From the NCBI GenBank assembly GCA_963665165.1, contig OY761989.1, forward strand, positions 2,356,001 through 2,420,000: a stretch of DNA of 64,000 nt, given 5' to 3'. The DNA comes from G963663315 sp963665165. Its GTDB lineage: Bacteria; Pseudomonadota; Gammaproteobacteria; Arenicellales; Poriferihabitantaceae. The position numbers were made by a program, and so were the translations under genes. The notes beneath the pieces were generated by a model. It was not told the DNA's origin. It did not search any database and saw nothing but the letters and a program-made list of their open reading frames with translations. Below, piece after piece: positions 25,664 to 34,785 of the stretch (positions are counted from its first letter, which is position 1; every line of letters begins with the position of its first letter).

Positions 25664-25692
25664 TTGACAACCTGCTGTTTACTCTATATATA
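25664..25692 (+). promoter_or_regulatory. Strong sigma-70 promoter for the ferredoxin-type reductase
   Basis: TTGACA (25664-25669) and TATATA (25687-25692) are exactly 17 bases apart, a near-consensus promoter on the plus strand. Transcription would start near 25699, about 25 bases before the ATG at 25724. No clear ribosome binding site precedes that ATG. Confidence 0.65.
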
Positions 25693-25723
25693 GGGCTACC
25701 TTCATTTCCGGGTCATCCTCACC

Positions 25724-26743
25724 ATGCCTTTCTCGGTTACCAACAAACGGAATAGTACAACTTTCGTTGTCGATGACAATGAAACCATCCTCGACGCGGC
25801 GCTGAAAGATAATCGGATCTACCCTTATGGATGCCGCAGCGGCGTCTGCGGCGCCTGCAAATGCACCCTGGTCAGCGGCAGGGTGGATTATGGCAGCTAT
25901 GAGGATTTTGCGCTGCCGGACGAGGAAAGGGAACAGGGAAAAGTCCTGATCTGCCAGGCGAAACCACTCGAAAACGTGGTCCTTGACGTAGAGGAGATCG
26001 TGACCGGGACTAGCGTTCAAATCAAGGTTTTGCCCTGTCGGGTTCGCAAAATCGACAGGCTGGCGGAGGATGTGGTCCGGCTTTTCCTCGCTCTCCCCAA
26101 AACCCAGGAATTCAATTTCATTGCGGGGCAATACATCGACATCCTGTTGAAGGATGGCCAGAGACGAAGTTTTTCCCTTGCAAATCTGCCGCAGCATGCG
26201 ATGGAACATGGCCTGGAGTTGCATATCCGTAATGTACCGGACGGGCATTTTACGCCCCGCGTGTTCGATTCAATGAGGGAACGCGACCTGCTGCGGTTTG
26301 AAGGCCCGTTCGGCGCCTACATCCTTCAATCCGAAGCGGACACACCGATCATCATGATTGCCGGCGGTACCGGGTTTTCTCCAATCAAGGGGTTGATTGA
26401 AGATGCGATGGAACGCAACCATAACCAGAGCATTCACCTGTTCTGGGGCGCCCGTGATGAACAGGACCTCTATCTGGATGACCTGGTACGGCAGTGGCTG
26501 GATTCCTGCCCGAACCTGAAATACACCCCGGTATTGTCCGGGAGCGCGTCCGAATCATGGCGCGGCGAGAAAGGTTTTGTTCATGACGCCGTCTGCAGGA
26601 CCTATGACCGGTTCGAACCATTCGATGTCTACGCCAGCGGCCCGCCCATCATGATTGATTGCGTACGCAGCAGTCTGCTGAAAAAAGGCATGGCCCCGGA
26701 CCGCTTCCATTTCGATTCCTTTGAGTTTGCCAACCAGTCATGA
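25724..26743 (+). CDS. 2Fe-2S ferredoxin/FAD/NAD(P) reductase (AscD/Fre-like)
   Basis: A 339-residue three-domain flavoprotein. A plant-type ferredoxin domain comes first, with cluster ligands in CRSGVCGACKC (near residue 38) and the fourth Cys in LICQAKP (near 77). An FAD-binding barrel follows with RRSFSLANLP (near 150), then an NAD(P)-binding domain with IAGGTGFSPIKGLIED (near 216). This is the layout of CDP-6-deoxy-hexulose reductase, phenol hydroxylase and methane monooxygenase reductases. No partner oxygenase or sugar gene lies nearby, so the acceptor is unknown. Such genes beside ubiquinone or haem genes are widespread in gammaproteobacteria. Confidence 0.85.
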   Translation: MPFSVTNKRNSTTFVVDDNETILDAALKDNRIYPYGCRSGVCGACKCTLVSGRVDYGSYEDFALPDEEREQGKVLICQAKPLENVVLDVEEIVTGTSVQIKVLPCRVRKIDRLAEDVVRLFLALPKTQEFNFIAGQYIDILLKDGQRRSFSLANLPQHAMEHGLELHIRNVPDGHFTPRVFDSMRERDLLRFEGPFGAYILQSEADTPIIMIAGGTGFSPIKGLIEDAMERNHNQSIHLFWGARDEQDLYLDDLVRQWLDSCPNLKYTPVLSGSASESWRGEKGFVHDAVCRTYDRFEPFDVYASGPPIMIDCVRSSLLKKGMAPDRFHFDSFEFANQS

Positions 26744-26770
26744 ACCACTCTCCGGTCCAGCCGGTCCGGG

Positions 26771-28078
26771 TCAGCGCACGACCGGCATTGCACTGGTTTT
26801 TGACTCATGGCCGACCACCTCCCTGATCATACCGGAATCATGACCGGCCAGTACGATTTCACCTTTTGCCGCACCGGTTCGGCGGTCAGGGCCGGTCAGC
26901 AGGCCGCCGACCCCTTTCTTGAAAAAGAATAACGCCGCATCGGTCTCCCCCATTTGCTCCAGAAGCGAGGCCAGATCCAGGCAGGCTTCATCCTGCGCTC
27001 CGGCCTCGATTGATTTTTTATACAGATCCTTCGCTTTCGGATAGTTCTTCTCATAACGATACAATCGGGCCAGGGCCAGCAACAGATCCGGGTCGTTACC
27101 GTGCCGTTTCATGAACGATTCGACCAGTTCAATCTGATAATGGACATAAGGACTCCTCACCTTGCCGTACAGACTGACCAGTTTTTTATCCAGTCCCCGG
27201 CGGTTCAGCGCTGTTCGAAGCTCTTTTTCCGCCTCTTTCAATTTATCGGCTTTGATCAATTGATTGACGTAAGTGACGATCATATCCGGGTCTTTTCTCT
27301 TCTTCCCGGGTAACGATTTCCAGGTTTTGGCCGACCGGTCCGGTTCTCCCTGCAACAGCGCCGGGGATGAGATCAATTGCTCGAAGGCATGCTGTTCCCG
27401 GGTTTTCGTCTCTTCCTCGGGAAACGCTTCCAGTTTCCTCAACGCGGCAACCAGCCCGGTCAATGAATCCCAATCCTCCAAATCCTTGTAAACATCCGCC
27501 AGCAGCCTTGCCACAGCCGCATTCCCCGAAGATGTGGTTCGTAATTTCTCAAGATAATCCCTGGATTCAGCCACTTCTCCGGCATGATACAGCAGTCTGG
27601 CGCGAGTCAGATTGATCGCCAGTTCATTTGAGGGATGTCTGGCCAGCGCTTCATCCAGGTAGCGGTTCCTTCGGTCCATCAAGCCCTGTTGCTGCGCTGC
27701 ATAGGCCGCGCCCAGATAGTTCATCAATGGCGTTTTATTGAATTCAAGTTTTTTCAGCAACGCCGATTCGGCCTTCGACCAGTTTCCCTCTATCAGGTAC
27801 GCATAGCCCTGCATGGTATGCTGCTGCGCACTGTTTTCCTGACTCCGGATTCTCCATTTACGATATTTTTCCGGCGCCCGAAACAGGCTTGCTATAAAGT
27901 TGAGTGACAGATACAACAATACGAAGGCCAGGAAAAGGATGCCGATAAACAACAGCAAGGGCAGCCGCACCACATACGGATCCCTGGTCAGGACAACATA
28001 TCCCGGATCGTCGACGGCAAGCATGCCCAGTCCGACGGACAGAATCAATGCGATGATTGTGGTGGCAAACAGTTTCAT
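26771..28078 (-). CDS. hemY: HemY, tetratricopeptide-containing inner-membrane protein
   Basis: About 435 residues. Two N-terminal transmembrane helices (LFATTIIALILSVGLGMLAV and LPLLLFIGILFLAFVLLYLS) are followed by the HemY_N region and a TPR-rich domain (AYLIEGNWSKAESALLKK, LLALARLYRYEKNYPKAKD). It is the proteobacterial HemY that follows hemX, not the protoporphyrinogen oxidase of the same name, and its role in haem synthesis is not well defined. The ATG at 28078 starts at the membrane anchor three bases below the hemX stop; a 39-codon upstream extension overlapping hemX is rejected. It is convergent with the reductase gene. Confidence 0.92.
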   Translation of the reverse strand: MKLFATTIIALILSVGLGMLAVDDPGYVVLTRDPYVVRLPLLLFIGILFLAFVLLYLSLNFIASLFRAPEKYRKWRIRSQENSAQQHTMQGYAYLIEGNWSKAESALLKKLEFNKTPLMNYLGAAYAAQQQGLMDRRNRYLDEALARHPSNELAINLTRARLLYHAGEVAESRDYLEKLRTTSSGNAAVARLLADVYKDLEDWDSLTGLVAALRKLEAFPEEETKTREQHAFEQLISSPALLQGEPDRSAKTWKSLPGKKRKDPDMIVTYVNQLIKADKLKEAEKELRTALNRRGLDKKLVSLYGKVRSPYVHYQIELVESFMKRHGNDPDLLLALARLYRYEKNYPKAKDLYKKSIEAGAQDEACLDLASLLEQMGETDAALFFFKKGVGGLLTGPDRRTGAAKGEIVLAGHDSGMIREVVGHESKTSAMPVVR

Positions 28079-28080
28079 GA

Positions 28081-29331
28081 TCAAAGGGCAGGCACGCTCC
28101 CGCCCAGAGCGCGGACCGCGGATAACGTCTCTGAAATATCGGGAATTCCGGGGGCCTGGTACGATGATCCAACCCGGTTGAGTCTCTGTATCCAATCCTG
28201 GGTCAGGACATCGTCACGATTGAAATTCTGTTCGACCCACTCACTGGCAGCATGGATCCGGTGGCTGTACAACCCGGGGTTTTCCCGAACCAGCGCGACC
28301 TGGGCCGATTCCAGAATCAGTCTGGCTCTTGCATAGGTCATTTCGCGTATTTCCGCGGAAATCACCGGTTTGACCGGGTTGCCGTTCTTCTCGACCTGGA
28401 CAAGGTCTCCCAGATTCGTCAGCAACGCGGCTCCCGCGTCCATCACCGGTTTCAGGTAACGATCAAGCCCCGCGGTTTCATCCGCATTCTCCTGTGAATC
28501 AGCCCTCTGCGACTCACCCTCCTTTTCCCGGCCTGCGTCCGCACCGGTATTCGCATCCAGTACGATGTCGCCCGCAAGCGGCAGCGTATCGACTTGTGCG
28601 GACAGCACAGACAACTCGTTCAACAGGCCGGACACGTCAACCGGCGGAATCCGGTCGAGCGCGGCAATATCCGAAGACAGCAATCTGCGGACCTCATTCA
28701 CGCTGGAACCGGAAAGTTGTTTCAGACGTTGGTCTGCAAGTTGCAACGCCTGTTTTGCCAAACCGGTCTCACCGGCGAATTGCAGGCGTTGCCAGGCAAT
28801 GAGGACGAGTTGTTCGACTTCTTCCAGAACCCAATCGTCAAGATTGCTGTCGAGTTGCAAGCGCAGCTCCGCAATCCGGTCGGAAAGCGTATCGATTTCA
28901 TCCTGGATCCGTTCCCGGATCGAATGCTCCTGATCCGTTATCTCGTTGCGGATGTCCTGTATCTGTTCACGGATATCCGCATCGGTCCGGACAAGCGAAT
29001 CTCCCAGTTCATCGACCCCGGTACTGATGTCGGCAAATCGACCGGTTTGCGTCTGCTCAATCCCGTCGATACGCTGCCCGATTCGCTGCTCGATCAGATT
29101 CAACCTGGTTTCCTGTTGCCCGGCATTCGATTTCGATTCCACGACTCCCTGGTACCAGGCATATCCACCTGTACCTGCCGCAACAACGCTCAGGAACAAT
29201 GCAAACCATGAAACAATGGCCTGTCTGTTCGAACCGGCGGGACGAGTGACCGGGCTTTTTTTCACCCCTGCGGTCTTCTTCTTCGGCGGGACCCGGCCCT
29301 TTGAAGGTGCATTGACTTTATCTTCTGCCAT
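28081..29331 (-). CDS. hemX: HemX-type putative uroporphyrinogen-III C-methyltransferase-like protein
   Basis: A 416-residue protein with a basic, Lys/Pro-rich cytoplasmic N-terminus (KGRVPPKKKTAGVKK), one transmembrane helix (IVSWFALFLSVVAAGTGGYAWY, about residues 39-60) and a long periplasmic, mostly helical region with a coiled coil (residues about 75-170). The C-terminal half has the HemX-conserved VLEEVEQLVLIAWQRLQFAG. It lies between hemD and hemY as usual. Despite the database name, no methyltransferase fold is visible, so the function is inferred only from position. Confidence 0.9.
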   Translation of the reverse strand: MAEDKVNAPSKGRVPPKKKTAGVKKSPVTRPAGSNRQAIVSWFALFLSVVAAGTGGYAWYQGVVESKSNAGQQETRLNLIEQRIGQRIDGIEQTQTGRFADISTGVDELGDSLVRTDADIREQIQDIRNEITDQEHSIRERIQDEIDTLSDRIAELRLQLDSNLDDWVLEEVEQLVLIAWQRLQFAGETGLAKQALQLADQRLKQLSGSSVNEVRRLLSSDIAALDRIPPVDVSGLLNELSVLSAQVDTLPLAGDIVLDANTGADAGREKEGESQRADSQENADETAGLDRYLKPVMDAGAALLTNLGDLVQVEKNGNPVKPVISAEIREMTYARARLILESAQVALVRENPGLYSHRIHAASEWVEQNFNRDDVLTQDWIQRLNRVGSSYQAPGIPDISETLSAVRALGGSVPAL

Positions 29332-29420
29332 TTTTCCTGTTTACCTGCTCAATCTGTTCAGCCGCCCTTGTCTTTGCATCTCTCCCTGTACATCAATCCT
29401 ACCGCAACCCACCGCGCTTG

Positions 29421-30224
29421 TCATTTTGTGTCTGCCGCATCCTTAGCCGCCTCTGGCAGGGCATCAATCAGGCAATCATCCGAAACGCCCCCTGCAACCC
29501 GGACACAGGCGATACCGCGCCGGATGCACTGGTCCCGGATACGTTCACTGATCGTGACCACCGGTGACTCAAGCAACAATACCGCATTTTTCGGGCCCAG
29601 CAATTCAACCAGCCCGTCCAGTATCGAAACGCTGGTGATCAACACCACATCAATTTTCCCGGCGGACCAGATATCGACAACCGGCTGTATCGGCCGGCTC
29701 GTGATTCTCCTTGTATAACAGGGAACCAGGGCGACCTCGGCGCCGCGTTTCTCCAGCTCGATTTTCAGCAGGTCCCGGCCGGACTGCCCTCTCAATATGG
29801 CAACCCGGGTATTTTTCAACTCCATGCCTCTCTCCCTGTCCAGTAAGGAAGCCAGCAGTCCCTCACTGCCCGGACCCGGTTCAGGAACGAAATCGATATT
29901 CAGCCCCATGTCCCGCCCCAGTCTGGCGGTTTTGGGTCCCATTGCGGCGATTTTCAGGAATCCGGGGATCAGGATATCCCGTTGCTCCATCCGGGTCACG
30001 AATCCCTCCATAGCGGCGGCGCTGACAAAAACCAGCAAATCGAAATCCTGAATGTGGCGCAACAAAGCATCCAGGGCGACAAAGCTGTCCGGCATTGAAA
30101 TTTCGATGACCGGGAACTTCACCGCTGTGCCGCCGTGTTCTTCAATTAGCCGGGCCATGTCATCGCCCAAAGGAGCGGGCCTGGTAACCAGAACCCGAAG
30201 TCCGCTCAGCGATTCAGTCCGCAT
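29421..30224 (-). CDS. hemD: Uroporphyrinogen-III synthase
   Basis: About 267 residues. The start LSGLRVLVTRPAPLGDDMARLI and the second-domain motifs (FKIAAMGPKTARLGRDMGL region, then ILRGQSGRDLLKIELEKRGA and VVLITSVSILDGL) match HemD, which closes and flips the last ring of hydroxymethylbilane. The ATG at 30224 overlaps the end of hemC by 11 bases and was chosen because earlier codons lie in hemC and are unconserved. It is followed by hemX after about 90 bases. Confidence 0.92.
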   Translation of the reverse strand: MRTESLSGLRVLVTRPAPLGDDMARLIEEHGGTAVKFPVIEISMPDSFVALDALLRHIQDFDLLVFVSAAAMEGFVTRMEQRDILIPGFLKIAAMGPKTARLGRDMGLNIDFVPEPGPGSEGLLASLLDRERGMELKNTRVAILRGQSGRDLLKIELEKRGAEVALVPCYTRRITSRPIQPVVDIWSAGKIDVVLITSVSILDGLVELLGPKNAVLLLESPVVTISERIRDQCIRRGIACVRVAGGVSDDCLIDALPEAAKDAADTK

Positions 30225-31143
30225 CGCGATAAACGCAGTCGAGAATAGCCTTTGCCCCCTGACCCACCAGATCCTCTGCCACCGCAACACCCAATTGCAC
30301 AGGGTCTGAAACGAAGCCCTGCCCTTGAGACCGCAACACGCGGGAACCATCCGGCTCCCCGACCAGGCCGCGCAGGGTCAGCCGCTGTCCTGATTGCTCG
30401 CAATGAAAAGCGACGGGCACATGACAACCCCCTCCAATGCACTCATTCGCGGCACGCTCCGCCCGTGTTTCGGTTGCTGATTGCAGGTCATTCAACGGCA
30501 GAATCAATGGATGGATATCCACATCGTCCACACGGCATTCAATCCCGACTACGCCCTGCCCGACCGCAGGAAGGCAGATTGATGTCGGGATGATCTGGGA
30601 AATCCGGTCTTCCATTCCCAGCCGCTTCAAACCCGCTACGGCCAGGATAATGGCATCGTACAGGCCGGAATCGAGCTTCTGCAACCGGGTATTGACGTTT
30701 CCTCTCAGATTTTTCAATTGCAGGCGGGGATAACTCGCTTTTATCTGGCATTGCCTTCTCAAACTGCAGGTTCCGACGATCGCGCCTTCCGGCAATTCAT
30801 CCAGACAACTGAATTTGTTCGAGACCAGGGCATCCCTGGAATCCTCTCTGGAACAATAAACCGGGATATGCAGACCCTCGGGAAGTTCGACCGTGACATC
30901 CTTCATCGAATGAACGGCCAGATCGATCTCCCGATCCAGTAAAGCGGTTTCCAGTTCCTTCAGAAACAAACCCTTGCCACCCACCCGGGATAACGGAACA
31001 TCCAGGTTTTTGTCGCCCTCGGAAATGATTTCAACCAACTCTACCCGCAATCCCCGGCAGGTGGACAGCAGCGCTTCGCGGACCTGGTTGGCCTGCCAGA
31101 GCGCGAGTGGGCTGGTGCGTGTCCCTATACGAACAACGGCCAT
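30214..31143 (-). CDS. hemC: Porphobilinogen deaminase
   Basis: About 309 residues: VVRIGTRTSPLALWQANQV at the start, GGKGLFLKELE, VHSMKDVTVELPEGL, and the dipyrromethane cofactor Cys in CIGGGCHVPVAF near residue 240. It polymerises four porphobilinogens to hydroxymethylbilane. The ATG at 31143 sits at the family start; a GTG nine codons upstream (31170) is also possible and would overlap the SPOR gene stop. The order hemC-hemD-hemX-hemY is conserved in gammaproteobacteria. Confidence 0.96.
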   Translation of the reverse strand: MAVVRIGTRTSPLALWQANQVREALLSTCRGLRVELVEIISEGDKNLDVPLSRVGGKGLFLKELETALLDREIDLAVHSMKDVTVELPEGLHIPVYCSREDSRDALVSNKFSCLDELPEGAIVGTCSLRRQCQIKASYPRLQLKNLRGNVNTRLQKLDSGLYDAIILAVAGLKRLGMEDRISQIIPTSICLPAVGQGVVGIECRVDDVDIHPLILPLNDLQSATETRAERAANECIGGGCHVPVAFHCEQSGQRLTLRGLVGEPDGSRVLRSQGQGFVSDPVQLGVAVAEDLVGQGAKAILDCVYRDAD

Positions 31144-31162
31144 GGCATCACTGGCATCACTC

Positions 31163-31825
31163 TCACCCACCCCCGGATATCTTGAGTCTCAAGGCTTTGA
31201 TGCCGAAAGAAGCCAGGCTCTTGTCCGCGCTCACCATTTTTTCATAATCGGACCAGGGGCCAAGCCGCACGCGATAAAAATCGCCCCTGCCCTGGATTGT
31301 GACTTTTTGTATCTGCGACGCATGCCCCCAAAGCCCCAATTCGGCTTTAAGCCGCTCCGCGTCGGTTTTTTTCTGGTAAGAGCCTGCCTGCAACATGTAT
31401 GCGCTTCTCTTCGACGCCACCTGAACGTCTGCGGAAGGATCGGGGTTTTCATCTCCGGCCTCGGACGATGGCGGCAAAGAAGGCGATGGCGAAGGAATCG
31501 GCGGCTGATTGTCCGGCACCATCACCTCGATTTCGGGCAATACCGTAAAGAAATCGAAACTGGTCTGTTGCTCTGCCGGTTTGTCTGTGTTGTCGATCTT
31601 CGCCCCCGCGGTTTCCTGGTCCTCCTCTCTGGACTGCTGCAGGGACTGTTCGACCACCTTGCGAATACCGCTTCCGGTTCCACTATCGCCAATCCGCATC
31701 CCCTGCCAGAGGATGGTTGCCAGTGAACCGGTAATCATCCCGATAACCAGCATCCCGAAACCGTGGGATAATCCACGCCTGGGCGGCGCTGAACGCTTGC
31801 GGGTTGTTCGTTTTGCCTGGGGCAC
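31163..31825 (-). CDS. SPOR-domain membrane protein, FtsN-like
   Basis: A 220-residue protein with a basic cytoplasmic tail (KRTTRKRSAPPRRG), one transmembrane helix at about residues 20-41, a Pro/Ser-rich periplasmic linker (about 105-130) and a C-terminal SPOR domain (YMLQAGSYQKKTDAERLKAE, then FYRVRLGPWSDYEKM). SPOR domains bind denuded septal peptidoglycan, so a role in division is likely. It lies directly downstream of argS, where FtsN-like proteins are commonly found. It is short for FtsN, and its essential helical segment is not obvious, so only the generic name is given. Confidence 0.85.
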   Translation of the reverse strand: MPQAKRTTRKRSAPPRRGLSHGFGMLVIGMITGSLATILWQGMRIGDSGTGSGIRKVVEQSLQQSREEDQETAGAKIDNTDKPAEQQTSFDFFTVLPEIEVMVPDNQPPIPSPSPSLPPSSEAGDENPDPSADVQVASKRSAYMLQAGSYQKKTDAERLKAELGLWGHASQIQKVTIQGRGDFYRVRLGPWSDYEKMVSADKSLASFGIKALRLKISGGG

Positions 31826-31850
31826 GATCCTGTTTCCTGGTGGGCGCCGG

Positions 31851-33602
31851 CTACATCCTGTCCGGCGCGGTTACGCCCAGCATGGCCAGGCCATTCGCAA
31901 TCACAATCCGCGTAGCGTCAATCAGTCCCAGACGCGCCCGTCTCAATTCATCTTCGCTGGCAAGAAACGGATGGGCGTTGTAATAGGTATGGAACGCGTG
32001 AGCGAGATCGCGCAGATAATACGCCAGTTGATGCGGTTCATAGCTGCCAGCCGCAAGCTCAACCACTTCCGGGAAACGCGACATCGCAACCAGGAGATCC
32101 ATTTCCCGGGATTCAGTCAGCAAGCTGTAGTCGGCGGCGGCATCCCCGGGGGCCGGCATGCCTTTTTCGTCGAGTTGCCTGAAAACGCTGCAAATTCTTG
32201 CATGCGCGTACTGGATGTAATAGACCGGGTTGTCCGATGACCGGGACTTCGCAAGTTCAAGATCGAACTCCATGTGCTGGTCGGGCTTTCGCAGCACATA
32301 AAAAAACCGGGCCGCATCGTTTCCGGTTTCCTCCCGCAATTCCCGCAACGTGACAAACTCGCCGTCACGCGTGGACATTGAAACTTTCTGGTTACCGCGA
32401 TACAGCGCCGCAAACTGCACCAGTAGAAATTTCAGGCGTTCCGGGTCATTGCCCAACGCTTCGAAAGAAGCCTCGATCCTCTTTGTGTAACCGTGATGAT
32501 CTGAACCGAAGATATTGATAATGCGGTCAAAACCACGTTCCGCCTTGTTGTAATGATAGGCAATATCAGACGCGAAATAGGTATGAGCGCCGTTGGCCCG
32601 GACTACGACACGGTCCTTTTCGTCCCCGAAATCGGTTGCCCTGAACCACTGGGCGCCTTCTTTCTCAAAAATATGGCCGTTTTTCCGGAGTGTCTCGACA
32701 GCCTGACGGATGTCCCCTCGATCCAGCAGGCTTCTTTCCGAAAACCATTCCTGGAACACCACGCCAAATTCTTCCAGATCCTGGCGGATATCCTCCACCA
32801 TCGCGTCACAGGCCAGATCAAACACCGTTTCGTAGTCTGTTGGCCCCAGAACCTGCTTGCAACGCCTGGTCAGCAGGTCGATTGACTGTTCGACCTCTTC
32901 CGGCAAGTCACGGAAAAGCTCTCCGGTATCCGCACAACAGGCATCGCCTTTCAGTTGCCTTAATCTTTCGGCAATATCCTTTACATATTCACCCTGGTAG
33001 GCATTGGACGGAAAAAAGGTCTCGCGGCCACACAGTTCAAGATAGCGTATCCACACACTCAATGCCAGAATGTCCATCTGCCGGCCAGCGTCATTGATAT
33101 AGTATTCGCTATGCGTATCATAGCCCGCTGCCTTTAACACACGAACCAGCGCGTCACCAAAGGCGGCGCCGCGGCCATGACCGACATGCAACGGACCGGT
33201 AGGGTTGGTGGAAACGAACTCCACCATGATACGCTGGCCATGACCTGAATCGCTCCGGCCATAGTCATTGTCGTGAGCCTGTATATGGCTGACCAGATTA
33301 TAATAAGCCTCCCGCCGGAAATAGAAATTGATAAATCCGGGTCCGGCAATTTCGACTTTCCCGATCTGTTCCGAATCCAGTTGTGAAGCCGACAGGGCCG
33401 CAACGATTTCTTCCGCCAGGACACGGGGGTTCCGTGCAAGCGGTTTGGCGAGCTTCAATGCAAGGTTGCAGGCGAAATCCCCATGACTGGAATCCCGGGT
33501 ACGCTCGACACGGATCAGATCGAGAACCGATCCACCCGCCACAGCCGGAATTCCAGACGCGCTGACCGCCTGGCAGAGGAGCCGTATGACCGTGTTTTTC
33601 AT
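31851..33602 (-). CDS. argS: Arginyl-tRNA synthetase
   Basis: A 583-residue class I synthetase. The HIGH motif appears as GPLHVGHGRGAAFGDAL near residue 130, and the KMSKS-equivalent region as NQKVSMSTRDGEF near 375. The N-terminal Add1 tRNA-binding domain (VERTRDSSHGDFACNLALKL) and the C-terminal anticodon-binding domain ending LAMLGVTAPDRM are complete. It is followed after 25 bases by the SPOR gene. The adjacent plus-strand iron operon is divergent. Confidence 0.97.
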   Translation of the reverse strand: MKNTVIRLLCQAVSASGIPAVAGGSVLDLIRVERTRDSSHGDFACNLALKLAKPLARNPRVLAEEIVAALSASQLDSEQIGKVEIAGPGFINFYFRREAYYNLVSHIQAHDNDYGRSDSGHGQRIMVEFVSTNPTGPLHVGHGRGAAFGDALVRVLKAAGYDTHSEYYINDAGRQMDILALSVWIRYLELCGRETFFPSNAYQGEYVKDIAERLRQLKGDACCADTGELFRDLPEEVEQSIDLLTRRCKQVLGPTDYETVFDLACDAMVEDIRQDLEEFGVVFQEWFSERSLLDRGDIRQAVETLRKNGHIFEKEGAQWFRATDFGDEKDRVVVRANGAHTYFASDIAYHYNKAERGFDRIINIFGSDHHGYTKRIEASFEALGNDPERLKFLLVQFAALYRGNQKVSMSTRDGEFVTLRELREETGNDAARFFYVLRKPDQHMEFDLELAKSRSSDNPVYYIQYAHARICSVFRQLDEKGMPAPGDAAADYSLLTESREMDLLVAMSRFPEVVELAAGSYEPHQLAYYLRDLAHAFHTYYNAHPFLASEDELRRARLGLIDATRIVIANGLAMLGVTAPDRM

Positions 33603-33697
33603 ATTTTGCGGAGTATCGGTGAAACTTCGGGATGATGGGCGATTGTACCTTTTGACCGGAACAAACAGAAGTAAAAACCGGAGTGTAAAAACTTAAT

Positions 33698-33736
33698 GAT
33701 AATGATGTTGATAATTATTTGCGTTTAGAATATCAT
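33698..33736 (+). promoter_or_regulatory. Fur-regulated promoter of the iron importer operon
   Basis: Three consecutive Fur-type hexamers, GATAAT, GATGTT and GATAAT (33698-33715), overlap the -35 TTGATA (33708-33713). After 17 bases comes the -10 TATCAT (33731-33736), a five-of-six match. Fur bound with Fe(II) would cover the -35 and repress the operon in iron-rich cells. The first gene starts at 33772. Confidence 0.78.
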
Positions 33737-33771
33737 TTGCATTCCACTTACTATCCACATTGGTCTTTGCC

Positions 33772-34785
33772 ATGAAACCGAAATATCTTGTTATCGCCTC
33801 CGTACTTTTTATCGGGCTTGTGGGAGCGGTCCATGCCTCGTCAGAGGTCAATGTATACTCCTACCGGAATCCGGAATTGATTCGACCCATGTTTGAGCGG
33901 TTTACCGAGGACACGGGTATCGCGGTCCATGTTGTTTTCGCTAAAAAGGGAATGCTGGAGAAGTTGCAAAGTGAAGGTGAAAACAGCCCGGCTGACCTGG
34001 TGTTCACGGTGGACATCTCTCGCCTGTCAGACATCAAGAACGCGAACCTGACCCAGGCAGTAACCGATCAGGATCTGTTTGACAATATTCCGGAAAATCT
34101 CAGGGACACGGATAACCACTGGTTTGCCCTCACCTCCAGGGCCCGATTTATCGTCACCTCCAAAGACCGGGTCGCCGATGGCGCGGTCTCGACTTATGAA
34201 GACCTCGCCAAACCCGAATTCAAGGGCCTGATCTGTACCCGGTCCGGGAAGCACCCCTATATGGTGGCACTAACCGCTTCGATGATCGTGCATCATGGAG
34301 TGGAAGGCGCACAGGAATGGCTGCAGAATGTAAAATCCAACCTGGCGCGCAAACCGGAAGGCAATGACCGGGCGCAGGTCAAAGCGATCAAGGAAGGCGT
34401 CTGTGATATCGCCATAATCAACCATTACTACATGTATAAAATGATTACGAATCCGGACCAGAAAGCGTGGGCAGACGCGGTCAATGTCGTGTTCCCCAAC
34501 CAGGATGGCCGCGGTACGCACATGAACGTTAGCGGAATGGCGATGACCAGACACGCACCGAACAGGGACAACGCACTGAAACTGATGAAATTCCTGGCAA
34601 GCGAAACCGCACAGAAGATGTACGCGCAACTCAACGGGGAATATGCCGTAAAGCCCGGTATTGAACTGGTGGACGCGGTCAGGGAATGGGGCACATTCAA
34701 ACCGGACAACTCGAGCCTGACAGCGGTCGCGGCCAATCGCGCTGAAGCCTCGAAAATCGCGGATCGTGTCGGCTACGACAATTGA
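33772..34785 (+). CDS. Ferric iron ABC transporter, periplasmic binding protein (FbpA/FutA-like)
   Basis: About 337 residues. A signal peptide (PKYLVIASVLFIGLVGAVHA, cleavage about residue 21) precedes a type II periplasmic-binding fold beginning VNVYSYRNPELIRPMFERF, typical of the FbpA/FutA/AfuA iron(III)-binding family. INHYYMYKM near residue 220 holds the double Tyr that ligates iron in FbpA-type proteins. The ATG at 33772 is preferred to a TTG four codons earlier. It overlaps the permease gene by four bases and is preceded by a Fur box, both supporting Fe(III) as the substrate. Confidence 0.9.
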   Translation: MKPKYLVIASVLFIGLVGAVHASSEVNVYSYRNPELIRPMFERFTEDTGIAVHVVFAKKGMLEKLQSEGENSPADLVFTVDISRLSDIKNANLTQAVTDQDLFDNIPENLRDTDNHWFALTSRARFIVTSKDRVADGAVSTYEDLAKPEFKGLICTRSGKHPYMVALTASMIVHHGVEGAQEWLQNVKSNLARKPEGNDRAQVKAIKEGVCDIAIINHYYMYKMITNPDQKAWADAVNVVFPNQDGRGTHMNVSGMAMTRHAPNRDNALKLMKFLASETAQKMYAQLNGEYAVKPGIELVDAVREWGTFKPDNSSLTAVAANRAEASKIADRVGYDN

